A program made the position numbers and the translations under genes. The notes below the pieces were generated by a model that was not told where the DNA came from, did not search any database, and saw only the letters and a program-made list of their open reading frames with translations. This document shows positions 1 through 12,053 of a stretch of DNA of 64,000 bases, piece by piece. This stretch comes from Lentinus brumalis (Eukaryota; Basidiomycota; Agaricomycetes; Polyporales; Polyporaceae). The stretch spans positions 434,001-498,000 of the forward strand of contig MARA01000031.1 in assembly GCA_001792895.1 (NCBI GenBank), given 5' to 3'. How positions within the stretch are numbered: position 1 is the stretch's first letter; every line of letters starts with the position of its first letter.

Positions 1-419
1 CCGGCGGTGAGTAGCCTCGTGGCGCGTGGCGGGTATCTGCGCGGCGGGCGAAATCTCTCCGATGGACCGTCTGACTCTGTACGCCTGCTGTGGCTCATAT
101 CCTCTGTGACTGTACGCCCGCTGTGGCTCATTCCCTCTGTGGCTCATATCCTCCGTCCCTCCTTGCTGTATCTCTCAATGATGTATCTATACCTTGTATG
201 TCTCTCGCTGAGTGCTGGCACGCTCGTCTCGCTCTCGTACATGTAGTAGACAGCCAATATATTTCGTTCGCTACAAGGGACACGCAGATACAACTGCCCC
301 TGCAAACCACATAGAACACGTCGCTCGCACGGGCGCCTATTCGCACAGCACTTGGCCGCCGCGGCGTGCGTCGCCTGCTTGTCTCCTACCACCACCATCG
401 CGCTGCCTCCCTGCTCTCG

Positions 420-2528
420 GACTCACCGGCTCGTACTCCGGGATACTGGCGACTTCAAGCGCGACGTCTGGGTGCACTGGCGCGATGGAGCGACTTGATT
501 CCAGGACATACATACAGGTAAGTCGCCTGCCTGCTGCCAAAACTCGATGAGTATGCGCCGCGATAGCTAAGCGGTGAGATAGGTGCGGACTTGCAGGGCG
601 AGTGCGCGGGCTGACGCTTCCACGCCGTCATGGCACTGGGAATAGAGAGTGAGCCATAGGCGTGTGTGACGTGCCAGGAGAAGACCTCGCTCACCTCGTC
701 GTCTGTTCTGCCGTCTCAGCATCCGGGAGCAAGACGCGCGAGGCCGGACTACACAGGTTCTGACGTGCCGGGAGAAGACTCGGCACACAGTCGACCTCGA
801 GCCGCAAGGTATGGCACGACGACTGGAGCAGCAGGTGCGTTAGGACGCGTACCAGCTCCGTGCATGGATCACGCCGTGCTTGACGGGAAGCTGGACTTGT
901 CGCGGCGCTGGTCGCGGACATCGCGGTGAACGCGCCCGATCTGACCGGCTCGTCTCCTCGGCAGCGACGCCAGCTTCCGGTCAGACACTTCTGGCCTGGA
1001 CGGACAAGGAACGGCGAGTTGCCGTCCTGTTCTGACGAGCCCAGGAGGAGAGTTTACTCACCTGGATAGAGAGACGACCCGGAAGACTCGCCGCCGCTCC
1101 CGAGACCGTGCAAGTAAACGGTGCTTCTGGCGACGCCCTGTACAGATGAGGAGGTGAGCTGATGACATACCGGGAGAAGACTTCACTCACCTCGCTCTCT
1201 TCAGCCCACAGTCGACTTCAAGTCGCAGGGTAGGGCAGTTAGGTCGCGTACCAGCGCCGTGCTTGGGTCACGCCGCGCACGACGAGAAGCTGGACGCATC
1301 GCAGCGCCGGCCGCTTACATCGCGGTGAGCACGTCCGAGCTAGACCAGCTCGCTGTCCTCGGCAGCGACGCGAGCTCCTGACCAAGACTTTCGGCCTGGA
1401 CAGAGAAGGAAAGGTGAGTCGACTTGCTGTTCCGACGCTCCCGGGAATGTCATTACTCACCTCGATATGTAGGCGAGAAGGATCCAGGAAGGCTGGACGC
1501 AGCGAGGGTGCCACGCTGACGACGTCGCGCAACCGAACGCTGCTTCTGGCGGCCAGGTATGTCACTGGGAGCGGCCTGTACAGTCCAGGAGGTGGGTCAT
1601 AACGTGCCGGGAGAAGACTTACTTACCTCGCCGCGGTCAACTCGAGTCTCGAACTAGAATCGAAGTCGTCGTTCTGAACGGCTTCCAGAACTCCGTAGCG
1701 ATCCGGGAGAGCTTCCAGGCAACGACCGCAACCTGTTACAAGCAAGAGGTGAGTCGTCGCTGATTCTGACGCGTCGGCAGCGCAGTAGAAGTTTACTCAC
1801 TGAGGTAGACAGAAGGGTGCGGAGTGGACGGGCTGACGATGCCATGCGTGCGAACGCTGCAGCCTCTGTGACGGCAATTGGGAGCCCGCCAGCAGTGCAT
1901 CGCGTCCCGGATACCCCTGCCATGCCAGGCGCGGGCGGCACGTCTGCGATTTGCGACGGGCATGGCGGACGCATCTTGCAGATAGGCGAACGCGAGCTGA
2001 ACGACTCCATGCAGCGATGTCGGCCTCGAGAAGCCAGACCTGTGTGATATGGGAGTTGTAGATGAGCAACTGCGATGCTGGCTCGTGCAGCTTACTCACC
2101 TCGGCAGCCACACGGCCCGGCAGACGTCCCCACAATGTACAAGGTGCGTACGCGCGAGTGCGGTGGGAGAGTAGAAGGTGCGTGACACAGGAGAACCGAA
2201 TACGCGAGAGCTGAGCAGCGTCGTAGCCTCACTACCACGCGGCGGGACTGCGGGCTGAGGACCGTCCGAGTCGCCTCGAGCTCCTCTCGAGGCGAGGGCG
2301 GGCATCCGAAAGGTACACTGGAGGAGATGAGCATGCGGGGGAGGTGGGTGCCGGCGAGTTGCGTGGAGTGCCGATGCCCGACGGTAGGTTGGAGGGACAT
2401 TGAGCATAGCACAGCGGCGGAACAGGGACGGCTACATCCCTGGGTGAGGGTGTGGAACATGCGTACAAGGTTGTTGCACTCACCGACGATGCCGTCGTCG
2501 TATAGCTCGGAGTGTGTCGATCAGGCAT
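420..2528 (-). other. Exon-like modules of a Ser/Pro-rich minus-strand gene, unit 1
   Basis: The minus strand shows repeated short open stretches bounded by good donor sites (GTGAGT) and AG acceptors, with candidate introns of about 30-60 bp. A start at 2,526-2,528 opens with MPDRHTPSYTTTASS and is followed by a donor. The next stretch is Ser/Pro-rich and open in two frames, so the true frame is unclear. Modules near 671-1,160 and 1,163-1,600 are diverged tandem copies of each other, sharing GGAGAAGACTT and GAAGCTGGAC blocks. I recognise no domain. It may be a degenerate disordered-protein gene or non-coding. Confidence 0.3.
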
Positions 2529-2862
2529 GCTGGAGGTAAGGAGGCGGTCTTGCAGCGTTGTGGTAGGTAGCGTCGACGTCTAATGACACGACTTGAAGAG
2601 CTTTTCGATGGTGGGAGAGGGAGAGGGACAGCCGTGAGACAGCGCACATGAAGCCCGCTGACAACCCGACATTGCGGTCAGATCCTGGGCCGGATAACCA
2701 ACTCACCGCCTTCGGCTCGCGGTGAGCGCGTCTGCTTTTGAAGATCGCTTCTTCGTACCACATTCTCGGTGGTGAGCGGCCGCCGACGAAGCCCAGCATT
2801 GCAGTCGTTCGCTCTCCGTTCTGAAGAATGACAAGGTGAGCTTGAAGCAGGTACAGCAGTAG

Positions 2863-3600
2863 CTACGAGTGGACATGAGGCTCGATCTCTGCTGCCGTCG
2901 CAACTCTCCACACGCCCTCAGACCATGCCAGCCATGTATGGTCCTTGTACATCATCGGCAACGGGCCGCGTGAGACTGCTTCTCCACCGTTCTCCGCCTC
3001 CTCCTCCTCGTCAACTGCCTTCGCGCTCTTCGGACCATTCCGCTCATATCGCCGCGGCTGGAGGTTGCCCTCCGAGTCCGTGCAGGGCCGCTGTGTGCCG
3101 ATGTCGCACCGCCCGTAGTCCGGCAACGGCGCCGGAAAGAGGACGCCAGGGCAGGCATGCGCAACGTCCTGCTTCGCAGCGGCAAGCTCGTCATCTGAGG
3201 CGGGCTGAAGTGAAGCTGCCCGGACTCGCAGAGGTCGATGAGGAGCCGGATCTCCTCCGTGGACATGTACTTCGGGTTGCGGAAGACAATCTCCGGCGGC
3301 CACCCGACGGCCTTCACGTCCAAGCGGAGGAAGACCCGCTGCTGGAAACTGACGGCGGTCCAGGCCATCTTGGCGTCAAGGAACCCCGTCTCGTAAGCTG
3401 TGCCTGCCGTCAGTACAAGTACATTGAAGCCTGACAGGCACACGTAACCACAGGACGGACTGACCGAGCATGCCGTCAAAGAGAGCACGGAGATAACCCT
3501 TTCTTTGCCCCATGCTGTGGCATACGAGGACTTGGGGAGCTGGACGTGTATGGGTGAACGAGCGCAGCATGCATAGAGCAGCGTGGAGCAGGTTCGTAAC
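2863..3600 (-). pseudogene. GWPP-motif hypothetical protein, unit 1 (frameshifted)
   Basis: Counterpart of the unit 2 gene. The conserved blocks are present (FLDAKMAWTAVSFQQRVF, VGWPPEIVFRNP, EEIRLLIDLCESGQLHF, TWLAWSEGVWRVATAAE) but not in one frame. One base is missing between the QLHF and DDELAA blocks near 3,205, and another in the upstream exon within the SSYATAWG-K stretch near 3,510. Neither break is a simple homopolymer change. The copy cannot encode the full product unless these are sequencing errors. Confidence 0.6.
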
Positions 3601-4005
3601 TGCCCGAGTGCCGGTGTGTGGGCGGAGATGCTATTGGGTGACATGGACCTGCTGACGAGGTTCTTGTACCTACAGACTACAGAGGGACCAGGGCACATGA
3701 AAGGACGGACACATGCCCGCAGAGGCCAGAGTACATTCCCCAGGCGTGACGGCGCACGGCGGAGATGCAGCGTATCTTCATTACGCATAGCCGGAATAGA
3801 AGGGACCCTGGGCGCGGACTCGCCAAGTTAATACTCGCCTCGCTCGATCATGTCCCAACTCCCGACTCCCGACTCCCGACTCTCGGGTCTGAGTCCGCGG
3901 CCCTGGGACGCGTCGACGCGATTACGCCGCCACTTCAGCCCCCGCCGTTGTCCAATACTGCGGCCGTCGCCCGAAAGACCCAGACCACCCATGCTCGCAC
4001 AAGAC

Positions 4006-4128
4006 ATGGCAATGTATTGGGAACACCTCTTTGACGAGGACGTCCGACGAACGATAAGGCCGCGCTCCCGGCATGTCCCCAGTCACATCGAGATCATGCC
4101 AAACGCGGCGTTTGCGGCGCGCGAATAA
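4006..4128 (+). CDS. Mini-ORF, 40 aa, unit 1
   Basis: Short open frame beginning MAMYWEHLFDEDVRRTI and ending NAAFAARE. The counterpart in unit 2 differs by a net three bases and a few residue changes while most nearby sequence carries frame-breaking indels, a pattern weakly suggestive of coding constraint. It could also be one exon of a larger gene. No domain is recognised. Confidence 0.3.
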   Translation: MAMYWEHLFDEDVRRTIRPRSRHVPSHIEIMPNAAFAARE

Positions 4129-4856
4129 CCGCAAGAAGTACGTACTACAGCAGCACGCGGCGCCGTGAGTTCGGACACGGGGAGCTGACAACCTGCGACG
4201 CAGAACTTAGAAGAATGCCGAGTTGTCAGCGTGATTGCAGCTCATGACGGAAACACGGAGCGGGACGTACCTGGGTCCTGAACTGCTTCGCGGGCTCGTT
4301 CTCGGCGTTGCAGAGACATCCCCGGCATGTTCGCGGTGACCGTTCGCCTGACAGACAGGTCACAGTCGTCGGGGCGTTGGGAGTTGCTCGCGGGGAGTGA
4401 GGGCGGCGGGGCGTGTGCAGTGTGCACGACTGCACGGCGGAGAGCCGAAGCGACGGGGACGACGAGTATTGGCATACGTGCCGGCGTGCATCCTGCGCTG
4501 GGACTCGGAAAGCACTCAGCAGCTCACGGCTGTCGTATCCACAGCGCACGCGCGACACGGGCTGACTCCTCTGTCCAGCTGCAGCCATGAGCAGCGCGAA
4601 GGCGAACCCTGCATGTACATGACAGAGCTCAGAGCTCACAACAGTACGAGCTTAGGTTTAGTACGAGGACACTGCGGGCGAACTTCTCGACCCCTCGTTC
4701 GACGTTCGAGTACTTACTTCGCCCGCGCTGGGCACGACGCGTTCACAACGTAGATCTAACCTACGGCCGTTCGGGTGTGTGCGGTAGCACAGCGGGAGCG
4801 GGCACCGCGGCGCGCAGACGCAGAGCTGCTTGCATGGATCGAGGGAGGGCCGTCAA

Positions 4857-5752
4857 ACGTGCGAAGTCTGCTGCTAGCAGCCCATGAGTCGTGTGTGAGC
4901 TCTGGGAGCAGGCAAGCGTAAGAAGTACCTCGACGGACTGTGTTCGTGACTCCCGGATTCCGCACTCCGGAGGCAGCGCGGGAGCTCGCATTGGTTTCTG
5001 GGTCGTCGAGCTGCAGAGAGGCGGGACGGTGCACTCGGGCCCGGGCAAGGCTGGCGATCACATTCGAGTGTAGTACTACTAGTACATGTTCGCGGCACGC
5101 CTCCGCGACGATCTGCTCTGCAGTGGCGGACGTCGTGCTCGCTGTGAGCCGTCGACGCGGATCATGTACGGCGCGGTGACCGCATTGCCAATGAGTCCCT
5201 CTCCTCGAACGTCGAAGCCTGTCCGTCGCGGTCTGTCGTCCGTTCAAGTTCAAGTTCTGCGTTCTCCGCTCGGGGTACCGTGCATAGCAAGACGTGCGAA
5301 GTCTGCTGCTAGCAGCCCATGAGTCGTGTGTGAGCTCTGGCGAGCAGGCAAGCGTCAAGAAACGTACCTCGACGGACTGTGTTCGTGACTCCCGGATTCC
5401 GCACTCCGGAGGGCAGCGCGGGAGCTCGCATTGGTTTCTGGGTCGTCGAGCTGCAGACGGATGGCGGGACGGTGCACTCGGGGCCCGGGCAAGGCTGGCG
5501 ATCACATTCGAGTGTAGAGTACTACTAGTACATGTTCGCGGCACGCCTCCGCGACGATCTGCTCTGCCAGTGGCGGGACGTCGTGCTCGCGCTGTGAGCC
5601 GTCGACGCGGACTTCATGTACGCGGCGGTGACCCCGGGCAGATTGCCAATGAGTCCCTCTCCTCGAACGTCGAAGCCTGTCCGTCGCGGTCTGTCGTCCG
5701 TTCAAGTTCAAGTTCTGCGTTCTCCGCTCGGGTACCGTGCATAGCGCATCGT
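4857..5752. repeat. Local tandem duplication, about 435 bp x 2, only in unit 1
   Basis: The block starting ACGTGCGAAGTCTGCTGCTA at 4,857 starts again at 5,292 and runs through the same landmarks (CCCATGAGTCGTGTGTGAGC, GGACTGTGTTCGTGACTCCC, ACCGTGCATAGC) to about 5,752. The two copies differ by small indels. Units 2 and 3 have a single copy (from about 17,540 and 29,160), so the duplication arose in unit 1 after the units separated. Confidence 0.9.
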
Positions 5753-7078
5753 AGCATAAGTACTGCGACTGCTCTAGCCTCTACCCCGAGCCCGAGCGGC
5801 GTGGCCGCACCTCTAAATAGTACTTAGGACGAGACTCAAGACTCGAGAGCGGGCTCGGCGGGATACCTACTTCCCAACGACGACAGCGCGAAGAGCGTGC
5901 GTGCATGCCGTCGAGCATTGACAGAGGCTGCACTGTCCACTGGCACAAGGATGCCAGTGCTCGTCGCTCGACGCCGCCAACGTGCCTCTTGAACGCAATG
6001 CAGCGAGCTGCGAGCCTGCGAGCCTCGAGCTCCAGGGCTCGGACTGCACGCCGCGGACGAAGTGCGACGTACGGCGTACGACCGCAACGTCCCGGGTCCC
6101 CAAGACTCGCATTCACGACCGGCAGACGGGGCTCGCCGCCTGACGCTGCGACGCTGCGACGAGTCGACTCCGAGTCCCCGTGTCACCACGGTCATTGTGT
6201 GTGCTTACGCCGCTGCCGTTGCCCGCCCGCCCCCCCTCCTCCTCCGCGTACCTCAAGGTCCCGGCCTCCCTGTGCCTGTGTCGTGGTGCATCGTACGACT
6301 CTCTCCAATAAACAGTAGCCAATAAACAGTAGCCAGTAGCCAGTGGCCACCGCGTATCGAGTCCCGACCGCGGCGTGCTTCGTGCTTCGTGCTTCGTGCA
6401 GCATGCTTCGCCCGATCGTCATCTCCGCCGCCGCCGTCCGCCGTCCGCCGTGTGCGATGTCGCGCACCAGTCTCACTGCACTGTCAGGTCTGGGACCAAG
6501 CTCCGGCCAAGCGTGTGCGTGTGCGTGTGTGTGGGACTCTGTTGACGTCTTGAGGCGGACAGGGACTCTCTGCGCCGTGCGGTTGTAGATTGAGGGCCGC
6601 GGCGTGTCTCCGAGCCGCCGCCGTTGCATGCACTCTGCCAGTGAGCGACCGATTGACTGCGTGAGCTCGCTGCTGCGTGTCCGACCCGGCCAGTGCGCAT
6701 GCGGGCAGCGGTCAGCGGGCAGTACGAGTGCCAGTGCCGGCGGGCGCATCGTCGTCGTCGCCGGGGCTCGGACTCGGACTCAGTCGGCGGGGTTGGGCTG
6801 CGGTGCAGGGTCCAGCCACCAGTGCGACGGGCGACGTGCGGCGGGAACGCGGGGCGGCGTCCGAGTTGTATAATTGCATGGATCCGCGGATTTGCACAGT
6901 CTCCCGGGGGGCGGGGATAGCGTGAGGCTGCCGTCTGGGACGTAATGTGATTTGTGACGGGGCGGCGGGGCAGGCAAGCGAGGCGAGATGCGGTGCGTGG
7001 GCGTGGGCGTGCGGACGGGGTTTACGGTGTTTGTGCGTGGCAGACCGAGTCTGGGACGGTCCGTGCGCGGGGAGGGGT

Positions 7079-7087
7079 GCATATAAG
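7079..7087 (+). promoter_or_regulatory. TATA-like site, unit 1
   Basis: GCATATAAG sits in a G-rich stretch about 1.1 kb before the GT15 start codon. It is conserved at the same place in all three units. Downstream come splice-like signals (ATG|GTGAGT near 7,223, further donors near 7,333 and 7,410), so it may start a spliced transcript that is either a GT15 leader or a separate transcript. Confidence 0.35.
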
Positions 7088-7099
7088 CTGTGGGGGGAG

Positions 7100-7795
7100 A
7101 GGGAGCGGGCATGCTCTCGACCTCGAAGTGCGTCCGTTCCTCTCCGCTGCTTACGTGCCGTCGCACGCCGTCTGTTCTTGTCTTTGCTCGTCGCGTGCGA
7201 GCCCGAGTGGGGCGTGTCGAGGATGGTGAGTGTCGTCTTCGTGCTCGTGTTTGGGTTCGTGCTCACTGATGTGCTGTGCAGCTGCGTCGAATGTGAGCGG
7301 TAGCAGCGCGAGACGGGGGCAGAAACGTACGGTATGTTCCCTTCTCGTGCGCGTGTTGTGATTGTACTGACGAGTGGCTTGACAGTGACGGGCGACCAAC
7401 CTCGTTGGCAGGCGGCATTGCTTCGGTGAGTATGTGCTGGGTCCTGGTCCGTGATGCTGTTGTTTACGCTGTGTGTTAGCTCGGCGGAGTGCGTATCGCA
7501 AGAAGCACGAACCTTCGGACGGGCGGATGCCACTCAGCGCAGCGGAACGTGCGCAGATCCGGGGGCTCGCAGGCGTGGAGCCGGAGAGCAGTGCGTCTCC
7601 AGCTACGCGTGTGGACAAATGTGTGCTGACTCGGGGACCTACGTGCAGAATGCCGGCATGCCACTGGCGCGACGATGGGGCGACGGTGTCGGGCAGGCAG
7701 GCAATGCATGGGGCAGGGACACGGCGGGAAGGCAGCACGTCACAGGGGCGTCCGGGGCAGCAGCGAGTAGGGAGAGGACAGCGGTAGGACGGTAG
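7100..7795 (+). other. Splice-signal-rich leader region, unit 1 (coding unclear)
   Basis: Downstream of the TATA-like site there are three good donor/acceptor pairs: GTGAGT..TGCAG near 7,223-7,281, GTATGT..GACAG near 7,333-7,386, and GTGAGT..GTTAG near 7,410-7,480. I tried to join the short exons in every phase and met stop codons in most. One path stays open to 7,795 but is poorly conserved in unit 2. A stretch reading RRSAYRKKHEPSD is kept in units 1 and 2 but then diverges by frameshift. Either a decayed gene or a spliced non-coding leader. Confidence 0.3.
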
Positions 7796-7970
7796 ACGTA
7801 CGCTGTATGCACTGGCGAAGGAATGCGACCGACGGTCCCGCACGGCTGTCTGCGAGTGGAAGCGCGTCTCGGAGCGCTGGCCGGTGAATCCACGCACAGA
7901 CAAGACAGCACACACAGAGAGCAGCAGAGAGCGCGAGCAGAGAGCCAGGCTGAGTGAGCCTGAGTGAGCC

Positions 7971-8063
7971 ATGACGCAAGACGAGCGTCGTGCGATCGGC
8001 GTCGTGACTGCCATATTGGGCAGTGTCGGGATACTGCGCCCTCGATCGCTGCGGAGAAGGTGA
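7971..8063 (+). CDS. Upstream mini-ORF (30 aa) before GT15, unit 1
   Basis: Short frame MTQDERRAIGVVTAILGSVG followed by an Arg-rich end, stopping 155 bp before the GT15 ATG. Across the diverged units the frame, start, stop and length are kept and only a terminal residue differs (R to S). This suggests an upstream ORF that could dampen GT15 translation if the leader is continuous. The residues also fit a short hydrophobic helix. Confidence 0.35.
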   Translation: MTQDERRAIGVVTAILGSVGILRPRSLRRR

Positions 8064-8218
8064 TGGCGATTGCATACTCCATGGGCGTCGAGCGTCCAAC
8101 GAGTGCACAGGTACCCCGACGTCTCTCCATCTCCTGCCATCCTCTGCTGCCTGCTGCTGCTTGCTGCTTGCTGCCCGACTTCCCGCCAGCCCGCGACGAC
8201 ACCGGCCCGAACGCGGCG

Positions 8219-9621
8219 ATGGCGATCAAGCTGACGACCACAAGCCGCTACGTGCTCCTGGTCGTCGTCATCATCGTCAGTCCCTCTCCCTTGGCATCCG
8301 CGCAGCCCCTCACCCGCACCCGCAGATCGGCCTCCACTCCATCCTCAGCTTCACCCACGAAGACTACGGCCGCGCGACCTCCTTCAAGAACCTCGCCTCC
8401 CAGCTCACCTGGAGCTCTGCCTCGGGCGAAGCAGTCCCCGACGAGTACTATGTCCTCGACTCGGACGCCACACACCCGACTCCCTCCTCAGTCGACGCGC
8501 GAATGCCACCATCCTCATGCTTGCCCGCAACTCCGACGTCGATAACGCAGTACGGAGCGCGCGCAGACTGGAGGACAGGTTCAACAAGAAGTTTGGCTAC
8601 CCGTGGCTCTTCTTGAACGAGGAGCCGTTTCGGAGGAATTCAAGACGTGAGTGTCTCCCTCCGTTCGTGTTTCCCTTCATTCGTGTTTCTCTCCGTTCGT
8701 GCCTTTCCCACTCCTCTCTCCGTCTCTTCCTTCGCGGAGCCGTCGCGTCCTTCCCTCGTTCATACTTCAAGAGACGCATTCCCACATCTTCGATGTTCCA
8801 CACCCGCGTCCCGTCTACACGTCCGTCCTTGCGCCCATAGCTCGCTGGGATGCAGTAGCCATGCCATCCTCTGCAGACCCCGCTCCGTCCCTGGCGCACC
8901 TACCCGATGCTGTGAAGCACTGCTGCAGGCACGGCAGGACTACAACGCTGTCAGGCGGTGTTCCTGGGCACGCCCAACGGCGCAAACTGATCAGGATCTG
9001 CCGTGTGCCCCGTGTGATGCTGAGCCAGCACTTGAAGGAGAACGCGATGCTTCGCACGCCACGCCCGATCTCACCTCACGAGTCAATGACTTTGAGACGG
9101 CTACTGCGAATTGGCGAGGTGCCCTCCCGACCCAGAGCATGCGAACGACGGGGAGCACTCTCCATGAAGAGCTCCGGTGGCAAGTCCACGCCCTCCGTCC
9201 ACCGTTCACAATGTCACGACGCATGAGGCCTCCATGCCCCACCGCTTATCACGTTTCCCGCCCTCGCCGACGCTGCACGCTATCCCGCCGCTTCTCGCGG
9301 TGGCGTGGCGTCTCAGCGTGCGCGGTGAGCACTAGTGGTTGTGAGTGGTCAAGCTCAATAAACTCTTTAGTGGAGTAGCGGTGGATGATGGTCAACGCGA
9401 CTCAAGCAGGGGCGGCGTGCAGCAGGCGCAGGCCTTGGTGGCGTGCAGTGGCAGACGACGAGGGGCGGCACAAGCGTCTTGACGGAGGGCGGATGGAGAG
9501 CGCGCACGGTCACGCCCTCGACCCGCCATTTCCACACCTCGGGTACCAGCAGGACAGACCAAGTCTCCACTTGCAAAATGCACACCGTTATCGTCACCGT
9601 CATGCAGAGCCGTACGAACAC

Positions 9622-9660
<39 letters not shown>

Positions 9661-12053
9661 TACGCGACCGCGGCGACAGCTACGGCCACGCCGAGCGTGG
9701 TCAGCATCACCCCTCCCTAATTCGCCTCTCTAGTGCAACATGGACGGTGTCGATTGATGCCGCGGTCGAGCACTCGCAGAGCCCGATATGAGCACCCTTG
9801 CCACCTGTGGACGTGAGCGGAAGCAGAACGACTGGGCGGAGACGGATCCATGCGGAGCAGGGATGGGGCCGCCATTTGTCGCGGGACCTACAGCGTTGTG
9901 GTTGTAAGAAGACCGGCCGATTCTTGCTTCTTCTCCACGATAGAGGGCGTGCGCATTCGCACTCGATCGGCGAAGCGCCGTTTCTTGAGTAAAGTGACGA
10001 GCGTCGGAATTCGCATGTATCGGCGCGGGAGGCCGTGGAAGCGAACGAGCATGCGTTGTGTCATCTCTGTGGACCTCCGCTGCTCCGTCTCTTCTTGCAC
10101 GGCGTCTTCGCATGCGTCCACGAGAGCCCATCGGGAGCGGCACAGGTGCTGTGACGCAGTCCGCGTATCCAGGCTGTCCTCTATCCGCGGTAGCGTTCCG
10201 CGTGCCATTAGGACCCTACTTCCTATGTATAAGGGCACACATCGCGCCGAACGCTATCGGGGATCCGGAAGGAGCTTGTCACCTTGATTCCTGACCAGCG
10301 GAGCGGCAGTTCATCTAGGGCATTGTTGCCTGTGCACGAGGCGTGTTGCTGGGCGAACTCGTCATCCTGCTCCTACCAGCAGAGCGAACGCGGTCATGGC
10401 GTTGGGCAGCCGTGCAGGACCCTCGATGCATGGTCGAGCGGACGCGGGGTTCTGCAAGCCTGATGCGGCCTCACTCTTGATCGCTGGTGCGAAAGGATCG
10501 CCAGGGCGCAGAGCCGCGCAGTGGACCGGTGGCGTGACGGGCGCGGGATCCTGCGACCATCGTGCACTCCAAGTTGTGTCGCTGGAAGGTGCACAGACAC
10601 CGCCATCATATTCTCATCAGCGGACGGAGAATATGGAGTCATGCTCCGAATGTGTCGCGTCTGCCCAGTTTCGTACCCCCGCAGTTCGCCGCTCGGTTCA
10701 TCCTGTAGGATCGGACTTCTGCTGTCCTTGTCGGCTGTCACATGGGTACCGCTCAGCCGGCAGGAGTACCGTGGACATCGCCCGCCGCCTCGGTGATTCT
10801 GGCGATTCTTACATGGCTCCCGCGCGTCCACCGTCGCGTGAGGCGTGATGGAATCGAATGCGAGACTCGAGGCCTGTCCCAGGAGAGACCTATGCAAGAC
10901 GACCCACGAGCAGACTTATCTTCTTCTTCTACCTCTCGTATTCGATATCAACGCAACGACCATTGCTAACAACCTTCCCTCTCACCAGACGCGTTAGCAA
11001 TGTCATCAACGGCGAGGTCACCTTCGGGCTCGTCCCGCACGAGCACTGGTACCAGCCGGACTGGATCAACGAGACGCTCGCGACCGCGGGCCGCGACAAG
11101 ATGGTCGCGGACAACATCATCTACGGCGGGAGCGTGAGCTACCGCAACATGTGCCGGTTCAACTCCGGGGTGCGTCGTTTCCCTGCTACACACTGGGGGA
11201 GACCGAGGCTGACGCACGCGCACGCAGTTCTTCTACAGGCACCCGCTGCTGCAGCAGTACAAGTGGTACTGGCGCGTGAGCCGGACGTGCACTTCCACTG
11301 CGACATCGACTTTGACCCGTTCCTGTTCATGGAGGACCACAACAAGACGTACGGTGCGTCGCCTCCCCGCTCGCCTCGGTGCACGGGAGTTCTGCGCTGA
11401 CACGCACGCGGACAGCGTTCACGATCACGATGTACGAGTTCGGGGCGACGATCCCGACGCTGTGGGACAGCGTGAAGGAGTTCGTGAAGGAGCACCCGCA
11501 GTACGTCGCGCCGAACAACGCGGTAGGGTACATGTCCGAGGACGGCGGGAACACGTACAACAACTGCCACTGTGCGTCTTCCCTCCTTGTTCCTTGATGC
11601 GACGAGCTGACGGTGCCGGCACGCAGTCTGGAGCAACTTCGAGATCGCGGACATGGACTTCTGGCGGAGCGAGGCGTACACGAAGTTCTTCGAGCACCTG
11701 GACAAGAAGGGCGGGTTCTACTACGAGGTGCGTCCGTCCCGCACCTATCCATCCCCTGTGCTAACACAGACGCCCACAGCGCTGGGGCGACGCGCCGGTC
11801 CACAGCATCGCGGCCGCGCTGTTCCAAAACAAAGAGAAGATCCACTTCTTCGACGAGATCGGGTACGAGCACAACCCGTACACGCACTGCCCCAAGGGCG
11901 AGGGCGCGTGGGCGCGGGGCAAGTGCGGGTGCGACCCGAAGCGCAGTTTCGGTGCGTCTCCCCCCGGTCCGCTGCCATGCCAGAGTGCTGACTCCAGGAG
12001 CAGACTACGACGGGTACTCGTGCATGCGGCAGTGGGACCGCATCTGGCAGTGA
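8219..12053 (+). pseudogene. GT15 alpha-1,2-mannosyltransferase, unit 1 (broken copy)
   Basis: Eight exons can be matched to the intact copies: 8,219-8,275; 8,326-8,646; 10,989-11,169; 11,228-11,353; 11,416-11,571; 11,627-11,727; 11,780-11,951; 12,004-12,053. Family blocks are clear (RRLEDRFNKKFGYPWLFLNE, EHWYQPDWINE, SYRNMCRFNSG, FFYRHPLLQQYKWYWRV, ERWGDAPVHSIAAALF). Three single-base losses break the frame: within the DATHP-DSLL region near 8,474, within the EEPF-SEEF region near 8,628, and in WRV-EPDV at about 11,276, upstream of the metal- and donor-binding region. Only the first is in a homopolymer. Intron 2 is 2,342 bp. It is probably a pseudogene, though sequencing error at some sites is possible. 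Confidence 0.8.
8647..10988 (+). repeat. Expanded GT15 intron 2, unit 1 (2.3 kb, different content)
   Basis: The intron starts with the same CCTCCGTTCGTG and GCGGAGCCGTCGCG repeat as the other units and one following ACACGTCC / GTGAAGCACTGCTGCAGGCA segment. It then diverges from about 9.0 kb to 10.9 kb into sequence absent from units 2 and 3. It includes a 7-bp microsatellite (GAGATAC/GAGATGC, about 9,622-9,662). No credible coding exon was seen in it. Confidence 0.7.

Noticed and set aside
6712..7533. 273-codon minus-strand frame in unit 1
   Set aside because: Low-complexity His/Thr/Pro/Arg composition, not kept in units 2 and 3, and opposite to conserved splice signals.
7151..8140. 329-codon minus-strand frame in unit 1
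   Set aside because: Antisense to conserved leader features, broken in the other units, Ser/Arg-rich composition only.
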